Shown here: positions 25,929-33,953 of the stretch, piece after piece
Numbering within the stretch: position 1 is the stretch's first letter
How the letters are laid out: every line of letters starts with the position of its first letter
From: G963662265 sp963668545
GTDB taxonomy: Bacteria; Spirochaetota; Spirochaetia; CADAEX01
Direction: 5' to 3'
Length of the DNA stretch: 64,000 nucleotides
Assembly (NCBI GenBank): GCA_963668545.1
Contig: OY764868.1
Span: 992,001-1,056,000, forward strand
Position numbers and translations under genes: made by a program
The notes under the pieces: generated by a model
Databases searched by the model: none
Seen by the model: only the letters and a program-made list of their open reading frames with translations
What the model was told of the DNA's origin: nothing

Positions 25929-27035
25929 ATGAAAAAGATTATATATGTTATTCTGTTTTTGATTCCGATTTTTATTGCACATCCTGATGAAATGAATGTG
26001 GGATCTGAAGACATTCTTCTTGAAGAGGAAGCTGACGGGGGATTTCACCTCTGGATCAGAAAAAATGACAGTGTGAAATCTGTGATGATTACTGAATCAA
26101 CAGCTGATCCGGATAAGAAAAAAGCTGTTTTTTCATTACGCGCCAGAGAATATAATTCTGTCAACGGCGGTGAAAAGAGGATACTTGACGGGAAATTCAT
26201 TCCTGAAGAAAAAAAGCTCTATTTCCTGATTGATTCAACACCTGAAATGAAACAGGATTTCGGTGAAGCTTTTCATATATTTATACCGTATGTAACTGAA
26301 TATGGTTATCCATGGAGCAGAAACGGCGAGATATACCTTTCAGCAGGCACATTCATCAATATAAGAACTTTTGAAAAACAGTACTGCGATTATACCGGCC
26401 GGTTCATGGACAATCCATTTCTGATTGATATAATACAGGTCCCCCTCAAAGTTATTCCTCCCGATAACTACATGGAAGAAGCTGTCGACAGTTTCAGGGA
26501 AATAGCAGAGAAAGGCAACGGAGAGATTATCTATTCTGAAGGGGAGGAATCGCTGCTGGATGATATTGCTGCTGTTCTTGATCACGCTGAAGGTGAAAGC
26601 CTTGACCTTGTTTTTGCAATTGATACTACGGAAAGCATGAAAAATGATGTACCTTTTCTAAAGGAAAAGCTTATAGAACTTCTTGAAGAGAAGACAGAGG
26701 GTTTTATAGATGTAAGTGTCGGGCTTGTTTATTACAAGGACTACGGTGAAACCTATATAACCAAAACAGTCCCTTTTACCCGCGATATGGAACAGGTTAA
26801 AAAGGCAGTTGACAGAATAAAGGTCTGGGGAGGAAAAGACCGCCCTGAAGCTGTTTATGAGGCACTTGACAGCGCTGTAACAGGATATGCCTGGTCTGCA
26901 GATGAAAGGATAATTATTCTGATAGGTGATGCCCCTCCTCATCCCAAACCTAAAGGGAGTATCAGGAGAGAGGATGTTTTCAAAAAAGCATCTGAAAGGG
27001 AGATAAAGATTTATCCAATTATACTGCCGCAGTAG
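25929..27035 (+). CDS. Exported VWA-domain protein
   Basis: 368 residues with a signal peptide (MKKIIYVILFLIPIFIAHPDE). The C-terminal half (residues about 225-368) is a von Willebrand factor A domain: VFAIDTTESMKNDV carries the MIDAS motif as DTTES (232-236; canonical DxSxS with the first Ser replaced by Thr), later GGKDRPEAVYEAL and IILIGDAPPH supply the other metal ligands. The N-terminal half is an unassigned beta-rich domain. VWA domains bind metal and mediate protein-protein contact. It may be surface-exposed or periplasmic. It sits in an apparent glmS-25432-25929 transcription unit that ends in a hairpin. Confidence 0.82.
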   Translation: MKKIIYVILFLIPIFIAHPDEMNVGSEDILLEEEADGGFHLWIRKNDSVKSVMITESTADPDKKKAVFSLRAREYNSVNGGEKRILDGKFIPEEKKLYFLIDSTPEMKQDFGEAFHIFIPYVTEYGYPWSRNGEIYLSAGTFINIRTFEKQYCDYTGRFMDNPFLIDIIQVPLKVIPPDNYMEEAVDSFREIAEKGNGEIIYSEGEESLLDDIAAVLDHAEGESLDLVFAIDTTESMKNDVPFLKEKLIELLEEKTEGFIDVSVGLVYYKDYGETYITKTVPFTRDMEQVKKAVDRIKVWGGKDRPEAVYEALDSAVTGYAWSADERIIILIGDAPPHPKPKGSIRREDVFKKASEREIKIYPIILPQ

Positions 27036-27042
27036 ATCACAG

Positions 27043-27067
27043 AGGCGGATTGATGATATCCGCCTTT
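27043..27067 (+). terminator. Hairpin after the VWA gene
   Basis: AGGCGGAT/ATCCGCCT stem (27043-27050/27058-27065) with a 7-base loop, followed by a weak T stretch, just past the VWA stop codon. Confidence 0.5.
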
Positions 27068-27175
27068 CCTGTATAAAGGGAAAGATACATCATCTTATTT
27101 TTAATTACTGTAATTCATAAGAGGGTCTGCTGTTGTTTTAAAATGCAATGGTTTAATTTCAGGACTATTTGAACA

Positions 27176-27208
27176 TTAAAAAAGGACTTCCATTAGAATG
27201 AAAGTCCC
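27176..27208 (-). terminator. Terminator of the lipoprotein gene at 27220-27612
   Basis: On the minus strand GGACTTTCATT, loop CTA, ATGGAAGTCC, then TTTTTT. It ends the gene that stops at 27220. Confidence 0.8.
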
Positions 27209-27219
27209 TAAATAAAACT

Positions 27220-27612
27220 TCAGTATTTCTTTTCTTCTTCAATCTGCTTAAGTATCTTTTCAGACAGTATTCTGGGCCATTCAGGATAGAATACAGCATC
27301 ATCTGTAGAATATTGATCAATTATTGCATTGAATCTCTTTTCAGATTCATAATAATTTTCTTTTTTGTAATAGATCAAAGCAATTTCGTATTCTGCTTCA
27401 AGTATTTTTCCTTTCATGTCCGGGAAGCGTTTTATGAACTCGTTGTAATAAAAAAGAGCACGCCTGTAATTTCCCCAGTCTACTACTGCAGTCTGGGCAT
27501 TCTTGAAGTATTCTTCAGGCTGCATATCTTCCGGAATTTCCTTGGGAACACTGTTGCAGGATATTAATATTAAAAAAACTGATGCCAAAATAAAGGGTAG
27601 AACTCTTTTCAT
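27220..27612 (-). CDS. Small TPR-like lipoprotein
   Basis: 130 residues with a lipoprotein signal peptide (MKRVLPFILASVFLILISC). The mature part contains helix pairs of the tetratricopeptide/BamD type (YRRALFYYNEFIKRFPDMKG, EAEYEIALIYYKKENYYESE, RFNAIIDQYSTD). It is too short for a full BamD (about 245 residues), so it is more likely a small periplasmic scaffold. It lies 20 bp downstream of a Cys-rich protein gene and ends at a clear terminator, suggesting a two-gene unit. Confidence 0.75.
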   Translation of the reverse strand: MKRVLPFILASVFLILISCNSVPKEIPEDMQPEEYFKNAQTAVVDWGNYRRALFYYNEFIKRFPDMKGKILEAEYEIALIYYKKENYYESEKRFNAIIDQYSTDDAVFYPEWPRILSEKILKQIEEEKKY

Positions 27613-27632
27613 TTCTGTTTACTCACTGAATA

Positions 27633-27938
27633 CTACTGATATAATTCATCTTTGATAGGAAGAGTTTTCTTGAGGTCTTTGAGGAATTCCCTTGGATCTC
27701 CCATAGGTATATAGCAGTCACATTCTTCAAGACTTCTTCTTGCAACAGTGAAATATTTATATACTTTTTCACCGCCCAGTTTCTTCCTCCATTTTCCGGC
27801 AGCACATCTTACACGAAGATAGTACTGGGAACCGTTACCGTCTTTTTCTCTGACAATTTTGCAATGAATACAATTGGCGCAATATACTTTTTCAGCTGGA
27901 TGCTTAGAATCCTGACTGGAAGCATTGTTACCTTCCAT
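27633..27938 (-). CDS. Small Cys-rich (putative zinc-ribbon) protein
   Basis: 101 residues. The Cys spacing CANCIHC (about 20-26), C45 in VRCAAGKW, and CDCY near residue 74 suggests a treble-clef or zinc-ribbon-like metal site. The rest is basic and soluble, with GKWRKKLGGEKVYKYF. It is upstream of the lipoprotein gene with a 20-bp gap. I recognise no named family; such proteins are common spirochaetal hypotheticals. The ribosome-binding site AAGGAGG before the ATG at 27938 supports the start. Confidence 0.75.
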   Translation of the reverse strand: MEGNNASSQDSKHPAEKVYCANCIHCKIVREKDGNGSQYYLRVRCAAGKWRKKLGGEKVYKYFTVARRSLEECDCYIPMGDPREFLKDLKKTLPIKDELYQ

Positions 27939-28080
27939 CAGTACCTCCTTGGATAATCAGATAATAACATAATCGACTTTTTGCCGTCAAGAGTTTAGTT
28001 TTAAGGAGATGATTCTCCAGACAACTCAGGATAAAGATATTTTTCAGAGCTGATGTTTGAATTCAGCTGAAATTAAATAA

Positions 28081-28118
28081 GGTATCAGCTTAAACGGAAT
28101 TAATCCGCTGCCGATACC
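28081..28118 (-). terminator. Hairpin after hom
   Basis: Imperfect stem with outer arms GGTATC/GATACC (28081-28086/28113-28118) and an inner GGA/TCC, about 27 bp past the hom stop, followed on the minus strand by TTATTTAATTT. Confidence 0.45.
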
Positions 28119-28144
28119 CGTTATTATATAAAAGTGAATAATTT

Positions 28145-29473
28145 TTAAAGCGATTCCTTATGCTCGTCAATTATGTTGAGGTAGACGCTGTTACCCCTGC
28201 TGAAATCAAAACTGTCAACCTCTTTGAGCGCTGTAACAATACTTCCTTCCATTGCTTCATGTGTCGTAATTACAATAGGAACATAATTATCTATTGTATC
28301 TTCACCGTTGCCTTTCTGAAGAACACTTGAAATGCTGATATCATGCACTGCAAAGGCTGTTGAAATCTTTGACAGGACACCTGGCTGGTCCTTTACTGTT
28401 ATCCTGATGTAATATCTGCCTCTGTTCTCTCCCGGAGGAAGTATGTCGGCAGGTTCTGACATATCAGGCCATATAGGCAGGTGTGAAAAGGTTTTTTCAG
28501 TTGTTCCGAGCAGAACCGAAATAATATCTGAAATAACTGCTGAAGCTGTGGGAGATCCTCCTGCTCCCCTGCCGTAGTACATTGTATGTCCTACCGCATG
28601 GCTGTACACACTTATTGCATTAAAAGACCCTGATATCCAGGCAAGAGGGTGTTCTGTGCTTATAAATGAAGGGCTTACACGTAATGAGACTTTCCCGTCT
28701 TCAATTTTTGCCATTGCTATAAGTTTGACAATATAACCCAGTTCTTTACCGGATGCTACATCAAAGAGTTCAAGATTATCGATACCTGTTACAGGTATTG
28801 AGTCGAGTGAAATCTGTTTACCGAAAGCGATTGAGCTCAGAATGGTGAGTTTATGGGCTGAATCCATCCCTGATACATCAAGTGTGGGATCCGCCTCTGC
28901 AAGCCCCTTTGCCTTTGCCCCTGCAAGTGCTTCTTCATAGCTCATTCCGTTAGAAGTCATTTCTGTAAGTATATAATTGCATGTACCGTTAACGATACCG
29001 TAAAGAGCTTCATTTTTATTTGCTATAAGACCATCATAGAGTGCGCGGATTATGGGTATACCGCCTCCGCAGCTTGCTTCAAATGAAATGGAAACATTGT
29101 TTTCCCTTGCAAGCCTGAACAGTTCAATGCCGTGATGTGCCAGCAGTGCCTTGTTTGCAGTTACAATGTTTTTTCCTGCTTTTAGTATTTTTTCAGAGAA
29201 ATCCCTGGCAATAGTAGTACCGCCCATAAGTTCCACAACTATGCACACTTCTTCATCGTTAAGAACAGTATCAAGGTCACTGGTAAAAAGCGTACTGTCG
29301 AGTGACAGAGATTCAGCATGAGTGAAATCAATATCAACTATATATTTCAGGAAGAAATCAATTCCTGTTCTTTTTTTCAAATACTCAATGTCTCTTGTCA
29401 GGATCTCAGCTGTTGCTCCTCCGACAACACCGCACCCCAGAACTGCTACCGCTTTTTTTTCTTGACTGTTCAA
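28145..29473 (-). CDS. hom: Homoserine dehydrogenase
   Basis: Reduces aspartate semialdehyde to homoserine for threonine and methionine synthesis. 442 residues: N-terminal NAD(P) fold (VAVLGCGVVGGATAEIL), catalytic region with TANKALLAHHG, FEASCGGGIPIIRAL, NGTCNYILTEM and LDVSGMDSAHKL, and a C-terminal ACT domain (YIRITVKDQPGVLSKISTAF) for feedback control. The start is TTG at 29473 with AAGGAG 8 bases upstream. The promoter at 29626-29654 leaves a leader of about 145 nt with strong potential structure, suggesting post-transcriptional control. Confidence 0.95.
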   Translation of the reverse strand: MNSQEKKAVAVLGCGVVGGATAEILTRDIEYLKKRTGIDFFLKYIVDIDFTHAESLSLDSTLFTSDLDTVLNDEEVCIVVELMGGTTIARDFSEKILKAGKNIVTANKALLAHHGIELFRLARENNVSISFEASCGGGIPIIRALYDGLIANKNEALYGIVNGTCNYILTEMTSNGMSYEEALAGAKAKGLAEADPTLDVSGMDSAHKLTILSSIAFGKQISLDSIPVTGIDNLELFDVASGKELGYIVKLIAMAKIEDGKVSLRVSPSFISTEHPLAWISGSFNAISVYSHAVGHTMYYGRGAGGSPTASAVISDIISVLLGTTEKTFSHLPIWPDMSEPADILPPGENRGRYYIRITVKDQPGVLSKISTAFAVHDISISSVLQKGNGEDTIDNYVPIVITTHEAMEGSIVTALKEVDSFDFSRGNSVYLNIIDEHKESL

Positions 29474-29619
29474 TTTTAATGCTCCTTGAGTGGGAAACCT
29501 GCATCTTTAAATCTGCCGTACATGCAGACATTCGGGCTAAAAGTCTGCTGCGGCCCTGTATTGTCACTGATATATCCAGTAATTCAGGCTGATCTTTCCA
29601 AACATGGCCCCCGATAATT
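29474..29619 (-). promoter_or_regulatory. Long structured leader of hom, possible cis-regulatory RNA
   Basis: From the predicted start site (about 29619) to the TTG start the RNA is about 145 nt. It can form an extended hairpin (GCCTG..CAGGGC enclosing ACTG-GATATAT-CAGT), a GCAGAC/GTCTGC stem and a TGCAT/ATGCA pairing just before the ribosome-binding site. It matches neither the SAM-I nor the T-box consensus as I know them. A feedback riboswitch or leader is an inference. Confidence 0.4.
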
Positions 29620-29625
29620 AACAAT

Positions 29626-29654
29626 ATCCTATTGATGCATAATAAAATTGTCAA
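29626..29654 (-). promoter_or_regulatory. Predicted promoter of hom
   Basis: On the minus strand TTGACA (29654-29649), 17-bp spacer, TAGGAT (29631-29626). Confidence 0.6.
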
Positions 29655-29710
29655 TAATCTCTACCATTCAATATCTTGGATTAATCAGATGTTTTTGATA
29701 ATCTCATGGA

Positions 29711-30571
29711 ATGATTATAGAGAAAATCAGGATCAGCAAACTGGCTGGATCCGGAGATGATTACGATTTTTTTAACTATGAAGCAGCAGCTGATAATGAT
29801 CTCTATTCACTTCCCCTCCTTTCAGATAATGTTCTGATCTGGGGGCATAATACTGTCAGGTCTGTTTCCGGCAGAATGGATGATATATACTGCCGCATCA
29901 TTGAAGGTTCAGCAGATGAAAATCTTGCTGCAGCTTTAAAGGCTGAATCAAGAACAGATTCCTACAGCTGGTTTGAAAAGGAAAAAATCCTGGATTTCAT
30001 GAAGAAAAACAGTATTGACCCTGAAAAATCAGAAGCTCCAGGACTTGTTCAGACAGAAGGTTCATTTATTCCTAATACAGAAAAATTTTCAGCTCTTTGC
30101 AGTATGCTGAAAGAAAATGTAAACAATAACACTGTAGACCTTAAAACAGCGCTGAAACTCGAAATGCTTGGAGATACAGAAGCAGCAGGGAAAATCATTG
30201 ATATTACAGGAGATTACTCCTTCAGCAGGAAAAGACTTTTCATAAATTACATTGTTGAAATAAAGAAGAAAGGGGAACTCGGCAGGGAGGAAATAATATC
30301 TCTTCTTGATGAGATTTCCGCTTCAGATGATCCGTTTGAATCAGCAGCATTTAAAAGATACCCCTCCCTTATGAGGCTCGAGAATGAATTCAGCAGCTAT
30401 CTGGAAAAGTATCTGAAAGGCTCCGGTATTCAGCTCAAGTCTCCCCCCTTTTTCGAGGGTGGAAGTTATTCTGTGCAGTTCAGCTTCAAATCTGAAAAAC
30501 AGCTTTCGAGAATTATTGAACACCTTGAAAAAGTCAGGAAAACATCGGATGAAATTTTCAGATTACTATAG
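29711..30571 (+). CDS. Hypothetical soluble protein upstream of an SPL-like radical-SAM gene
   Basis: 286 residues, no signal peptide. The N-terminal part (KIRISKLAGSGDDYDFFNYE, VLIWGHNTVRSVSGR) looks beta-rich; the C-terminal two thirds are helical and acidic. No motif is recognised. It overlaps the downstream radical-SAM gene by 23 bp, so the two are translationally coupled and probably act together. The start at 29711 lacks a clear ribosome-binding site. It may be a helper or substrate protein for the radical-SAM enzyme, but nothing in the sequence proves this. Confidence 0.65.
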   Translation: MIIEKIRISKLAGSGDDYDFFNYEAAADNDLYSLPLLSDNVLIWGHNTVRSVSGRMDDIYCRIIEGSADENLAAALKAESRTDSYSWFEKEKILDFMKKNSIDPEKSEAPGLVQTEGSFIPNTEKFSALCSMLKENVNNNTVDLKTALKLEMLGDTEAAGKIIDITGDYSFSRKRLFINYIVEIKKKGELGREEIISLLDEISASDDPFESAAFKRYPSLMRLENEFSSYLEKYLKGSGIQLKSPPFFEGGSYSVQFSFKSEKQLSRIIEHLEKVRKTSDEIFRLL

Positions 30572-31664
30572 AGACTATTACTACTCATTATTCAAAAGAA
30601 TATATGTCCTCAGGGATGTATATGATGAAGTCCCTGTTCAGAGGGCACTTGGACGGCTTGACAGGCTCCCTGCAAGAATCATTGACAGCAAGGATGAGAT
30701 ACCTGAAAATGACCTTAACAGCAGTACACTGTTTATCAAGAAGAGGATAGGGGAGACTGTGGGCAGATGTCCCGGGACTACCGGGCATATATGCTGCAAC
30801 TATCTGACAGTCGACCTCTATGAGGGATGCACCCTGGGATGCAGCTACTGCATCATGAAAAGCTACCTGAATTTCGCACCTGTTACTGTTTATGCTGATT
30901 CCGGGCCTGCAATAGAGAGGATAAAAAAACTTGCCGCTATTAACTCTGACAGGTTTATAAGGGTTGGTACCGGGGAAGTGGGCGATTCCCTCCAGTTTGA
31001 TCCCCTGTTTGAAATGACGGAAGATTTCATAAGGGAACTCTCCGGCTTGAGCAATGTTTATTTTGAAGCAAAAACTAAAACCTGTTTTGTCGACCACCTT
31101 CTTGAGATTGAAAACAAGGGCAATGCAGTTATAAGTTTCTCATTGAATCCTGAAGATACGGTGGAAGCTGAAGAACCGGATGCTTTCAGCCTGTCAGAAC
31201 GGCTTGATGCAGCAGGGAAAGCTGTCAATGCCGGTTATAATCTGGCTTTCCATTTTGATCCTATTATCTGTGAAAACAGCTGGGAAAACAGGTATCTTGA
31301 GCTTGCTGAAAAGCTAAGACATTTTCCGAAAGGGAAAATCAAATGGATCAGTCTCGGTACTTTCCGCTATACACCATCCCTTAAAGACAGAATGCAGGAC
31401 AGGCCGTATCTTTACAATGAGTTTGTACCGTGCCGTGACGGAAAGTACAGATATCTGCAGAATGAGAGGCGTGAAGTATACAGGAAGATGCATGAAAAAC
31501 TGAAAGAGGCGACAGGTGCCCCTGTATACATGTGCATGGAAAGCAGTACTGTATGGAAGAAGTCATTCGGAAAAGTGCCGGGGGAAACTGAAGATCTCAA
31601 GTGGATATTCAGAAAAGTAAAGGGTGTGAAAAAACATTCATCAGGAAATGAAAAGCATGCCTGA
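30549..31664 (+). CDS. Radical-SAM protein of the spore photoproduct lyase (SplB-like) family
   Basis: 371 residues from the ATG at 30549 (MKFSDYYRDYYY). The radical-SAM Cx3Cx2C motif is CTLGCSYC (Cys94, Cys98, Cys101). The flanking NYLTVDLYEGC, SYCIMKSYLNFAP, IRVGTGEVGDSL and AKTKTCFVDHLLEI are typical of the SPL family, whose founding member repairs the spore photoproduct thymine dimer. A spirochaete forms no spores, so a different repair or modification substrate is likely. The upstream partner gene overlaps by 23 bp. It converges on the solute-binding gene at 31686 with almost no gap. Confidence 0.82.
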   Translation: MKFSDYYRDYYYSLFKRIYVLRDVYDEVPVQRALGRLDRLPARIIDSKDEIPENDLNSSTLFIKKRIGETVGRCPGTTGHICCNYLTVDLYEGCTLGCSYCIMKSYLNFAPVTVYADSGPAIERIKKLAAINSDRFIRVGTGEVGDSLQFDPLFEMTEDFIRELSGLSNVYFEAKTKTCFVDHLLEIENKGNAVISFSLNPEDTVEAEEPDAFSLSERLDAAGKAVNAGYNLAFHFDPIICENSWENRYLELAEKLRHFPKGKIKWISLGTFRYTPSLKDRMQDRPYLYNEFVPCRDGKYRYLQNERREVYRKMHEKLKEATGAPVYMCMESSTVWKKSFGKVPGETEDLKWIFRKVKGVKKHSSGNEKHA

Positions 31665-31685
31665 CTGCTTGAACTGCTGAAATCA

Positions 31686-32924
31686 TCAGTATTCAGGATT
31701 AAGCTTGTACCAGTTGCTGACAACCTCGCCAAGGTCTTTTTCTGTATCCTGGTTTGCTGCTTCCCTGTAAAGCCATCCGATAATCGCTTCCTTTTTTATC
31801 CTTTCCCATTCAACGGGGTGCGGCTCAGGGAAATTCAGGATATCCTCAGGCGGTATATGCCCTACAAGAAGGGGATAGTGTCTTGGAAAAACAAGTTCAT
31901 TGACAGATTTAATGGATGAAAAACCCATGCAGATACCGAAGGATCTTGTCCTCTTATCCCTTGCTGATTCCATAAGTTTCTGCTGTGTTTCATGATTAAA
32001 AAACCATTCAAGAAAAGCCATAGCCCCCTTTTTGTTTTCAGCATGTTTCGGTACACCTGCATATATTATGTCTTCATTTGCAGTTATATAATCATCCTTG
32101 GATGTCCACCTGAAATTCAGGTTTATCCTCTCTTTCTGGCTGATTGCATAAAACTTTCTCAGGTTTGTGAAGGAAAAAAAGATTTTACCTTCATGAATAA
32201 GATTTTCTGCCGGTTTATAGAGATACTTGTCTTCAAAGGCTATATCATTTTCTATACCCCTGTTTGTATCATTTATGAAGTTTCTGACAAAGGAAAGTGA
32301 TTTTTCAATGTTCTCCAAATTGTATGATAATCTTCCTGATGATGTTTCCATGAAAGAAGCCCCGTAAAGGGCAGCAATATGGACAAGAAAGTCGCTGTTC
32401 CATCTGGGTGAAAATGCAATAAGCGAACTGTTTTTGTTGTTTAAATCTGTGCATATATCAATAAGATTCTGTTCATTCAGGACAAAATTGCTGATATTGT
32501 AGCTTACTTCCCCCTTCCTGAACATAAGTGCCGGGAGATTGAAGGATACAGGAATAAGGACCTGTTTATTGTCTACCATCCCTTTTGAAAGCAGTCTGCT
32601 GTAGAAAATTGAGCTGTCTATCCTGTTTTTTCTGAAAAGTGAATCTGTTTTTGCAAAGTTGTCAATAACCCTTATCGAATTCAGGCTGCTGCTGATAACA
32701 AGATCAGGATGAACTCTGGTTTTTCTTATTTCATCAGCAGGATTTTTCTTGTATACCAGTTCTGCCTTGACAGATTTCTGTGATGTGTTGAAATTTTCTA
32801 TATATGAGATTATGGCAGGCTGGTCTGTCCATATGACAAAGGTTTTTTTTGTAAAGATGCTGCAACCGGACAATAATAAAGCTGCGGAAATCAGTAAAGC
32901 GGATGTTTTTATGTTGATTTTCAT
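31686..32924 (-). CDS. Extracellular solute-binding lipoprotein (ABC family 1 type)
   Basis: 412 residues with a lipobox LSGC signal peptide (SALLISAALLLSGC). The mature protein has the family-1 solute-binding pattern: FVIWTDQPAIISYIENFN, PDLVISSSLNSIRV, LIPVSFNLPALMFRKG, GAMAFLEWFFNHETQQKLM. Such proteins bind sugars or oligosaccharides and deliver them to an ABC permease. No permease or ATPase gene lies nearby, so its transporter must be elsewhere, or the protein has a sensory role. It is the only gene between two radical-SAM genes and is divergent from the second. Confidence 0.8.
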   Translation of the reverse strand: MKINIKTSALLISAALLLSGCSIFTKKTFVIWTDQPAIISYIENFNTSQKSVKAELVYKKNPADEIRKTRVHPDLVISSSLNSIRVIDNFAKTDSLFRKNRIDSSIFYSRLLSKGMVDNKQVLIPVSFNLPALMFRKGEVSYNISNFVLNEQNLIDICTDLNNKNSSLIAFSPRWNSDFLVHIAALYGASFMETSSGRLSYNLENIEKSLSFVRNFINDTNRGIENDIAFEDKYLYKPAENLIHEGKIFFSFTNLRKFYAISQKERINLNFRWTSKDDYITANEDIIYAGVPKHAENKKGAMAFLEWFFNHETQQKLMESARDKRTRSFGICMGFSSIKSVNELVFPRHYPLLVGHIPPEDILNFPEPHPVEWERIKKEAIIGWLYREAANQDTEKDLGEVVSNWYKLNPEY

Positions 32925-32967
32925 AGATGGAAATTTTATGTTACAGTGACTGGAATGTCAATCAGAT

Positions 32968-33912
32968 ATGGATATAAAATTACCATTTAACAACTATTCA
33001 GGATACCTCATAAAAAAATACGGAAAAAAAGCCTTCCGGGTTTCTGTTGATATCGGACTTTCCTGTCCAAACAGGGGAAGTAACCGCAAAAATCCCGGAT
33101 GCATATACTGCGACGGCAATGGAGCAAGGGCTACATACCTTGACAAGTCGGTTGAAATCAGGGAGCAGGTTGAAAGGGGAGTGTGTTTTCTCAAAAAAAG
33201 GTATAATGCTGAAATCTTTCTTCTCTATATACAGGCTTTTTCAGGAACGTTCGGGAAAACAGAAGAACTTAAGGAGATTTATGATTACTGTCTTTCACTC
33301 GGCGATTTCCGGGAACTGATTGTATCAACCCGTCCTGACTGTATTGATGATGGAAAAGCGGACCTCCTGAGCTCGTACAGGGAGAAGGGACTTGAGGTCT
33401 GGGTTGAGCTTGGACTCCAGAGCAGCCATGAAAGGACACTTGAGAGGATAAACAGGGGTCATACTGTTTCTGATTTTGAGAATGCTTTCAGGCTTCTGAG
33501 GAGCAGGGGAATAAATATTATCACACACCTTATTTTCGGCCTTCCCGACGAGAGTGAGGAGGATATGCTTGAAAGTGTCAGATATCTTGCAGAAATGAGG
33601 CCTGAGGGGATTAAAATACACAACCTTCATGTTCCTGTTGATACTCCTCTTTTTGATGAATACCTCGCAGGGGAATTGTCTGTTCCATGCGGAAAAAGGC
33701 ATATATACTATCTTGTAAAAGCGGTTGAAATACTTCCTGAAGATGTTGTTGTCATGAGAGTTACATGCGACACCCCTGATAAAAGAAGGGCAGCCCCGAA
33801 GCGGGACCTGAGAAAGGGGGAGATTTATACACTTCTTGCAAAGGAAATGATAAAAGCCGGTACCTGGCAGGGAAAATATGCGTCTGGAAGCGGAGAAAAT
33901 GAAATTTTATAA
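32968..33912 (+). CDS. Radical-SAM protein, TIGR01212/YhcC family
   Basis: 314 residues. The cluster motif is the wide-spaced Cys33-x11-Cys45-x2-Cys48 (LSCPNR..GCIYC) typical of this family rather than Cx3Cx2C. Other family segments are YGKKAFRVSVDIG, ELIVSTRPDCI, VWVELGLQSSHERTLERINRGHT, THLIFGLPDESEEDM and HNLHVPVDTPL. Members share the fold with oxygen-independent coproporphyrinogen oxidase and Elp3. The biochemical function of this family is not, to my knowledge, settled. It is followed 41 bp later by a spirochaetal hypothetical on the same strand. Confidence 0.88.
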   Translation: MDIKLPFNNYSGYLIKKYGKKAFRVSVDIGLSCPNRGSNRKNPGCIYCDGNGARATYLDKSVEIREQVERGVCFLKKRYNAEIFLLYIQAFSGTFGKTEELKEIYDYCLSLGDFRELIVSTRPDCIDDGKADLLSSYREKGLEVWVELGLQSSHERTLERINRGHTVSDFENAFRLLRSRGINIITHLIFGLPDESEEDMLESVRYLAEMRPEGIKIHNLHVPVDTPLFDEYLAGELSVPCGKRHIYYLVKAVEILPEDVVVMRVTCDTPDKRRAAPKRDLRKGEIYTLLAKEMIKAGTWQGKYASGSGENEIL

Positions 33913-33953
33913 TAAGATTGACAGCATACCTGTTTTATAACTATTATAATTCT

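Noticed and set aside
33918..33953. TTG start for the DUF5312-like protein
   Set aside because: No ribosome-binding site and an unlikely aromatic lead; the ATG at 33954 is better.
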